In this document: positions 7,056-9,819 of the stretch, piece by piece
Numbering within the stretch: position 1 is the first letter of the stretch
Layout: every line of letters starts with the position of its first letter
Source of the DNA: an uncultured Pseudomonadota bacterium
GTDB taxonomy: Bacteria; Lernaellota; Lernaellaia; Lernaellales; Lernaellaceae
Assembly: GCA_937967875.1 (NCBI GenBank)
Contig: CALBTQ010000229.1
Span: forward strand, 1-9,819
Direction: 5' to 3'
Length of the DNA stretch: 9,819 nucleotides
The notes under the pieces: generated by a model
The model's input: only the letters and a program-made list of their open reading frames with translations
Databases searched by the model: none
Told to the model about the DNA's origin: nothing
Program-made: the position numbers and the translations under genes

Positions 7056-7085
7056 TTGACAGGACCCGCCGGCATTTGCAACTAT
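7056..7085 (+). promoter_or_regulatory. Putative promoter of the poly-Asp lipoprotein gene
   Basis: A perfect TTGACA (7056-7061) is followed after 18 bases by a poor -10 (AACTAT, 7080-7085). Alternatively, a perfect TATAAT at 7120-7125 has no good -35 but lies 40 bases before the ATG at 7166. One of the two probably drives the gene; the sequence does not decide which. Confidence 0.4.
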
Positions 7086-7165
7086 TTTCTTGAGCGCAAG
7101 CGCCTCTATTTCATCGGCTTATAATGGGGATCGTTGGTCGTACTGTAGACCGAAAGGAAACGCCC

Positions 7166-8353
7166 ATGAATAAGCCGAAGATTCTGATCATCCTCACTGT
7201 CCTCTGTTTTCTTGCCATAGCCTTGACGAATTGCTCCAGCGATAACGACGACGACGACAACGATAGTGTCGGCTGCGTGGAAGGCGAAACCCAGGAATGC
7301 TTCTGCACCGGCGGCGATGCCGGTGTGCAAATTTGTCTCGACGACCAGACGTGGGGACCTTGTGATTGCGGCGATGACGACTCCGTCGCCGATGATGATG
7401 ACGATGACGACGACGATGACGACGATGATATCAACTATGACGACCCTTGCAGTCTGCTCCCGGGAATTCGTGAAGAAGAATATCCGGCCGAAGGCTCCTC
7501 CTTCTCTTACAACTGGGCGGGGGACGTCAACGGCGATTCATACGGCGATTGGATGGTCAATTGGGTGAACCCGACCGAGTACGTCAATCTGCTTTACTTC
7601 GGTTATGCGGGTTTCGACATCAACGAGTTGGTCGATCAGGGCGTGGAGCCGGGCGAGTTGCCCACGGGCGCCGATGTTACCTTCCTGGGCGTGGACCTGG
7701 CCAACGTAACCGTCAATCTTCGGTATCCGACCGGCCGGGCGGGCGACGTGGACGGCGACGGCGTGTGGGACATGCTTTTCGGCAATCCCGCCGTGGTGGA
7801 TGCGGAAAAAACTCCGGTGGTGTACCTGGTGTACGGCGGCTCCCCGGATCTTACCGGCGAAGTCGACATCGAGGATGTCGGCGTCCGCTTCGTGGGTGAA
7901 CAAGGCAGCAACTTCGGTTGGGGCGTCATCGGCGGGGACCTGGACGAAGACGGCTACTCGGACATCATCATTACCGATCCGGGAACGACCGACGATCCTG
8001 GCGCGATCTACATCTACTACGGCAAAGCGAATCGGTTCAGCGGCGAAATCTCGTCCGCCGACGCCAACTGGGTGATCGTGGCGACCCAGGGTTTGCGCGC
8101 GGGCCTGATCTCCGAGCTCTGGTTCTACTATGATTACCCTTCCGACATCGTCACGTTGCCGGAAGTTATCGATCAGGCTTTCCTTGACGCGATGACCGAT
8201 GCCACGACAATCGCCACGGTCTACTGCGCCTATTGTTCGGGCGATGACGAACCGGAGCTGGACCAGGAACCGCGGTTGATTATTGAAGGAACGAGGAACA
8301 GCGGAACCACGGATCTGACGGACCTGGATAGGCCGTCGGGGGAAGACGAATAG
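7166..8353 (+). CDS. Poly-Asp, Cys-rich FG-GAP/VCBS-repeat surface lipoprotein
   Basis: The 395-residue product has a lipoprotein signal peptide ending LTNC (C23). Next come an acidic spacer and a Cys-rich motif (C37, C45, C47, C57, C66, C68; GETQECFCTGG to TWGPCDC) of a kind seen in Myxococcota-like surface proteins. Then comes a run of 13 aspartates (76-88). Three FG-GAP/VCBS-type calcium-binding motifs follow: GDVNGDSYGD (119-128), GDVDGDGVWD (193-202) and GDLDEDGYSD (257-266). FG-GAP propellers normally need about seven blades; only three clear motifs are seen and residues 300-395 carry none, so the domain is partial or divergent. ATG 7166 is chosen over an upstream in-frame codon at 7124 because AAAGGAAA lies about 6 bases before it and the signal peptide begins there. 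It is probably an outer-surface adhesive or structural protein; the ligand is unknown. Confidence 0.87.
   Translation: MNKPKILIILTVLCFLAIALTNCSSDNDDDDNDSVGCVEGETQECFCTGGDAGVQICLDDQTWGPCDCGDDDSVADDDDDDDDDDDDDINYDDPCSLLPGIREEEYPAEGSSFSYNWAGDVNGDSYGDWMVNWVNPTEYVNLLYFGYAGFDINELVDQGVEPGELPTGADVTFLGVDLANVTVNLRYPTGRAGDVDGDGVWDMLFGNPAVVDAEKTPVVYLVYGGSPDLTGEVDIEDVGVRFVGEQGSNFGWGVIGGDLDEDGYSDIIITDPGTTDDPGAIYIYYGKANRFSGEISSADANWVIVATQGLRAGLISELWFYYDYPSDIVTLPEVIDQAFLDAMTDATTIATVYCAYCSGDDEPELDQEPRLIIEGTRNSGTTDLTDLDRPSGEDE
7391..7429 (+). repeat. GAY trinucleotide tract encoding 13 aspartates
   Basis: Thirteen consecutive GAT/GAC codons in mixed order encode the poly-Asp linker between the Cys-rich motif and the FG-GAP region. 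Mixed codons argue that selection holds the acidic linker rather than recent slippage of one codon. Length changes would stay in frame. Confidence 0.9.
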
Positions 8354-8360
8354 ATCTTAG

Positions 8361-8407
8361 CCCCGAGAATAATTTGTTCAGCCCAAGTGTCGGTAAACTA
8401 TTCGGGG
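8361..8407. terminator. Hairpin between convergent genes, possible bidirectional terminator
   Basis: The arms 8361-8376 and 8393-8407 form an imperfect stem. CCCCGA pairs with TCGGGG, followed by a 2-base bulge, ATA with TAT, one mismatch, then TTT with AAA, closing a loop of about 16 bases. It lies 7 bp after the lipoprotein stop and 12 bp beyond the PAP2 gene stop, exactly where a shared terminator would be. There is no U-tract on either side, so intrinsic termination is uncertain. Confidence 0.42.
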
Positions 8408-8419
8408 GGGACGGCTTAT

Positions 8420-9196
8420 CTAGTCGTCCTTCCCGGCGTCGTCCTTTTTTTCAAACGGAGTGTCGCCGAGAATTTCCCGCAGGCGGATATCCACCCGGCG
8501 GTTGATCACGGTTTCGAGGCGTTTTTCCAGCATCTCGTCGATGTACTGGTCCACCGCCTCGTAGCCGCGAATCAGGTCGCGCGTCAACGTCTCGTGGATG
8601 CGCTGCTTGAAGTAGGCGTAGTACGTGATCGCCGCGATGCCGAACCCGCCGAGGATGTCGGCGATGTAATGCTGTTTGATCAGCAACGCGCTGATGCCGA
8701 TCATGAAGGTGATAAACAGCGCGAACACGCCCTTGAGGCGGTTGATTGCGTAGATGGTCAGCGCGGCCATCATCGCCATCGCCGCGTGCATGCTCGGGAA
8801 GCAATTCACCGGCGGATCAGCCCCGTAGAGCACCGACAGCGCCCACGATTTGAAGTCGACCACCTCGATCTGCGGATGTTGAAACGTCACCGGGAAGTTC
8901 CAGAAAATCAGGTAGCAGAACATCATCACCGTAATGTACGACCAGGCGAACACGCGAAAAAATTCCTTGTCGCGCACCAGGAAAAAGGGCATCAGAAACA
9001 GCGAGTACAACGCCAGATAAGGAAAAATGAAAATCTGCACGAAGGGGATTTTCGCGTCGGCTTTGGTGGCCAGCGAGACGCCGTCGGCGGGATCCACCAT
9101 GCTGCCGACATAAAAGTAACCGAACGCCCACACGCCGAACATGATCACCGCCATGATCGGTTGGCTGTTGCGCGCGGCCCACGTGCGAACGTTCAC
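8420..9196 (-). CDS. PAP2/Aur1-like membrane phosphoesterase or lipid transferase
   Basis: The 258-residue product has about six membrane helices. It carries two PAP2-superfamily motifs: NCFPSMHAAM (131-140, with H137) and KQHYIADILGG (174-184, with H176 and D180, the likely nucleophile His and its partner). The FPSMHA form, without an obvious first KxxxxxxRP motif, resembles the Aur1/inositol-phosphotransferase branch rather than classic phosphatidate phosphatases. It may therefore be a lipid phosphatase or a head-group transferase at the membrane. Residues 198-258 form a charged, probably helical cytoplasmic tail. The start is GTG 9196-9194, which overlaps the upstream gene's TGA by 4 bp (GTGA), implying coupling. 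Hydrolase or transferase activity and substrate cannot be decided from sequence. Confidence 0.85.
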   Translation of the reverse strand: MNVRTWAARNSQPIMAVIMFGVWAFGYFYVGSMVDPADGVSLATKADAKIPFVQIFIFPYLALYSLFLMPFFLVRDKEFFRVFAWSYITVMMFCYLIFWNFPVTFQHPQIEVVDFKSWALSVLYGADPPVNCFPSMHAAMAMMAALTIYAINRLKGVFALFITFMIGISALLIKQHYIADILGGFGIAAITYYAYFKQRIHETLTRDLIRGYEAVDQYIDEMLEKRLETVINRRVDIRLREILGDTPFEKKDDAGKDD

Positions 9197-9441
9197 GATT
9201 GCGCTTTCTTTCTATGCGCCAGAAACGCCGTCAGCGCGGAAAATCCGATCGGGAAAAAGGCTGTCGTATACAGCACTTTCGCCAGGTTCGGCAGCTCCCA
9301 GGCAAAGAGATGCTCCTCGACCATCACCGTGTACAGCGCCACGATCGTGCCGACCAGGTAATAGTAGATCAGCCAGCGCACCTTGTTTTGCGGCCAGCCG
9401 ATGATCTTACCGGATTCGTGAATCTCTTTGCGTGTGTCCAT
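9193..9441 (-). CDS. Small two-helix membrane protein paired with the PAP2-like gene
   Basis: The 82-residue product has a short polar N-terminus, helices at about 22-40 and 57-75, a linker with acidic residues (VEEHLFAWEL) and a basic C-terminal end (HRKKAQS). No family is recognised. The ATG at 9441-9439 has only a weak GAG four bases upstream. Its stop overlaps the PAP2-like start by 4 bp, so the two are very probably made together, and it may be a partner or accessory subunit of that enzyme. Confidence 0.72.
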   Translation of the reverse strand: MDTRKEIHESGKIIGWPQNKVRWLIYYYLVGTIVALYTVMVEEHLFAWELPNLAKVLYTTAFFPIGFSALTAFLAHRKKAQS

Positions 9442-9508
9442 CAGCTCAATATTGTAGACGAATCGCCGTGCGGAACAACTCCCAAAAGCGCGAAATTATC
9501 CGCGGGTG

Positions 9509-9524
9509 CGCTGAAAATTCAGCG
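9509..9524. promoter_or_regulatory. 16-bp palindrome, candidate operator
   Basis: CGCTGAAAATTCAGCG has 7-bp perfect arms around a central AA. It lies where the -35 of a minus-strand promoter using GATAAT (9500-9495) would be, so a repressor bound here could control the 82-residue/PAP2-like pair. The match is structural only; no regulator is identified. Confidence 0.4.
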
Positions 9525-9557
9525 GGTTATTGAGACAAAATGTCATCTTACCCCGCC

Positions 9558-9569
9558 CTTTTCGAAAAG
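9558..9569. repeat. Perfect 12-bp palindrome, possible activator site
   Basis: CTTTTCGAAAAG is perfectly self-complementary and lies about 90 bp upstream of the -24 element at 9656, a usual distance for an enhancer-binding-protein site. A further inverted repeat, TTGAAAA (9582-9588) with TTTTCAA (9604-9610), lies between the two. Function is inferred from position only. Confidence 0.35.
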
Positions 9570-9653
9570 TTTTTCACTTCCTTGAAAACACTGAAAAATA
9601 TTTTTTTCAATAATTCAAATAGTTCGCTACCTCAGGCCGATTTGGCCCCGATT

Positions 9654-9670
9654 TTGGTCCCTGGTTTGCA
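9654..9670 (+). promoter_or_regulatory. sigma54 (-24/-12) promoter
   Basis: TTGGTCCCTGGTTTGCA aligns base for base with the consensus YTGGCACGRNNNTTGCW in the invariant parts: TTGG at the -24 element, TTGCA at the -12 element, and exact 12-base spacing from GG (9656) to GC (9668). The middle bases differ at four positions. Predicted initiation near 9681 gives a leader of about 65 bases to the ATG at 9746. Confidence 0.6.
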
Positions 9671-9734
9671 AAGTATATAGTCCAGAAAGGCTGACAAGCC
9701 AATCGATCTCTGAAACGGAAATAATGCTAGGGGC

Positions 9735-9743
9735 GGAGAGGAG
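9735..9743 (+). promoter_or_regulatory. Strong Shine-Dalgarno of the truncated gene
   Basis: GGAGAGGAG lies just before ATG 9746, with the first GGAG seven bases from it. This supports that ATG as a genuine start even though only eight codons remain. Confidence 0.6.
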
Positions 9744-9745
9744 CA

Positions 9746-9771
9746 ATGGACGAGATCCTCACATATAAGCC
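9746..9771 (+). CDS. 5' end of a gene cut off by adapter
   Basis: The frame opens with MDEILTYK and its next codon is interrupted at 9771, where adapter begins; the apparent continuation to a TAG is adapter. Support comes from context: a strong Shine-Dalgarno and a sigma54-type promoter about 75 bases upstream. Eight residues do not allow a family call. Dependence on sigma54 would imply an NtrC-type activator elsewhere in the genome. Confidence 0.5.
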
Positions 9772-9819
9772 AGATCGGAAGAGCGTCGTGTAGGGAAAGA
9801 GTGTAGATATCGGTGGTCG
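9772..9819. other. Illumina P5-side adapter (non-biological)
   Basis: The last 48 bases are the reverse complement of the TruSeq universal adapter, beginning AGATCGGAAGAGCGTCGTGT and ending in TCGGTGGTCG, with one apparent mismatch (AGATA for AGATC). Genomic sequence ends at 9771. Confidence 0.97.

Larger units (their letters stand above)
9442..9745. other. Intergenic region, divergent, AT-rich centre, no gene seen
   Basis: About 300 bases separate the minus-strand 82-residue gene from the truncated plus-strand gene. I find no RNA gene. The region holds a GATAAT (minus, 9500-9495) with a poor -35, three inverted repeats, an AT-rich stretch (about 9558-9625), and the sigma54-type promoter at 9654-9670. 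ATTCAAATAGTTC (9613-9625) is a loose match to the IHF consensus. Confidence 0.6.

Noticed and set aside
7391..7429. GAY tract as a phase-variation switch
   Set aside because: The repeat unit is three bases and codons are mixed, so slippage would change linker length but not switch the gene off.
8387..9361. 324-residue plus-strand frame opposite the PAP2-like gene
   Set aside because: His/Arg/Gln-rich shadow; the minus strand encodes clear membrane helices and PAP2 motifs.
55..9771. CRISPR array, tRNA/rRNA, IS element or prophage signatures
   Set aside because: No regularly spaced repeats, cloverleaf sequence, transposase or integrase motifs were seen on either strand.

Overview
The window looks like one short assembled metagenomic contig from a high-GC Gram-negative bacterium. 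Both ends are Illumina library adapter, not genome, so biological sequence runs only from about 55 to 9771. The evidence for a Gram-negative host is two lipoproteins and three clusters of small membrane proteins. One lipoprotein combines a Cys-rich motif, a 13-residue poly-aspartate tract and FG-GAP (VCBS-type) calcium-binding repeats. That style is familiar from Myxococcota and allied former 'deltaproteobacterial' lineages, including uncultured phyla such as Candidatus Lernaellota. The placement is a low-confidence impression from style, not an assignment. I see no tRNA, rRNA, CRISPR array, IS element or integrase.

Layout, left to right. (1) 55-270, plus strand: the 3' end of a Cys-rich protein gene. 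(2) 259-3580, minus strand: a probable operon with a recognisable sigma70-type promoter at 3626-3655. Its order of transcription is a Lys-rich lipoprotein, a three-helix membrane protein, a 2-hydroxyacyl-CoA dehydratase/BcrC-family iron-sulfur protein, and rimO (ribosomal protein S12 methylthiotransferase). The last two overlap by 4 bp. (3) 3756-7022, plus strand: a tight three-gene cassette of a membrane-anchored SGNH/GDSL-like protein, a NodU/CmcH/TobZ-type carbamoyltransferase and an SxtJ-family membrane protein. The gaps are 7 and 2 bp. (4) 7166-8353, plus strand: the poly-Asp FG-GAP lipoprotein. (5) 8420-9441, minus strand: a two-gene unit of a two-helix membrane protein and a PAP2/Aur1-like membrane phosphoesterase, again with a 4-bp overlap. 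(6) 9442-9745: a regulatory-looking intergenic region with palindromes and a good sigma54 (-24/-12) promoter. It leads to a strong Shine-Dalgarno and the first eight codons of a gene cut off by the adapter.

The most interesting unit is the carbamoyltransferase cassette. The carbamoyltransferase keeps its expected metal/ATP and carbamoyl-transfer motifs. The SGNH-like partner appears to have lost the catalytic Ser (GDE instead of GDS), the oxyanion Asn and the Asp of the Asp-x-x-His block. This suggests a pseudoenzyme or scaffold beside an active carbamoyltransferase and an SxtJ protein of unknown function. A plausible but unproven role is carbamoylation of a cell-envelope glycan or secondary metabolite. 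Second in interest is the truncated gene behind the sigma54-type promoter at the right end. No complete, clearly new defence or mobile system is visible.
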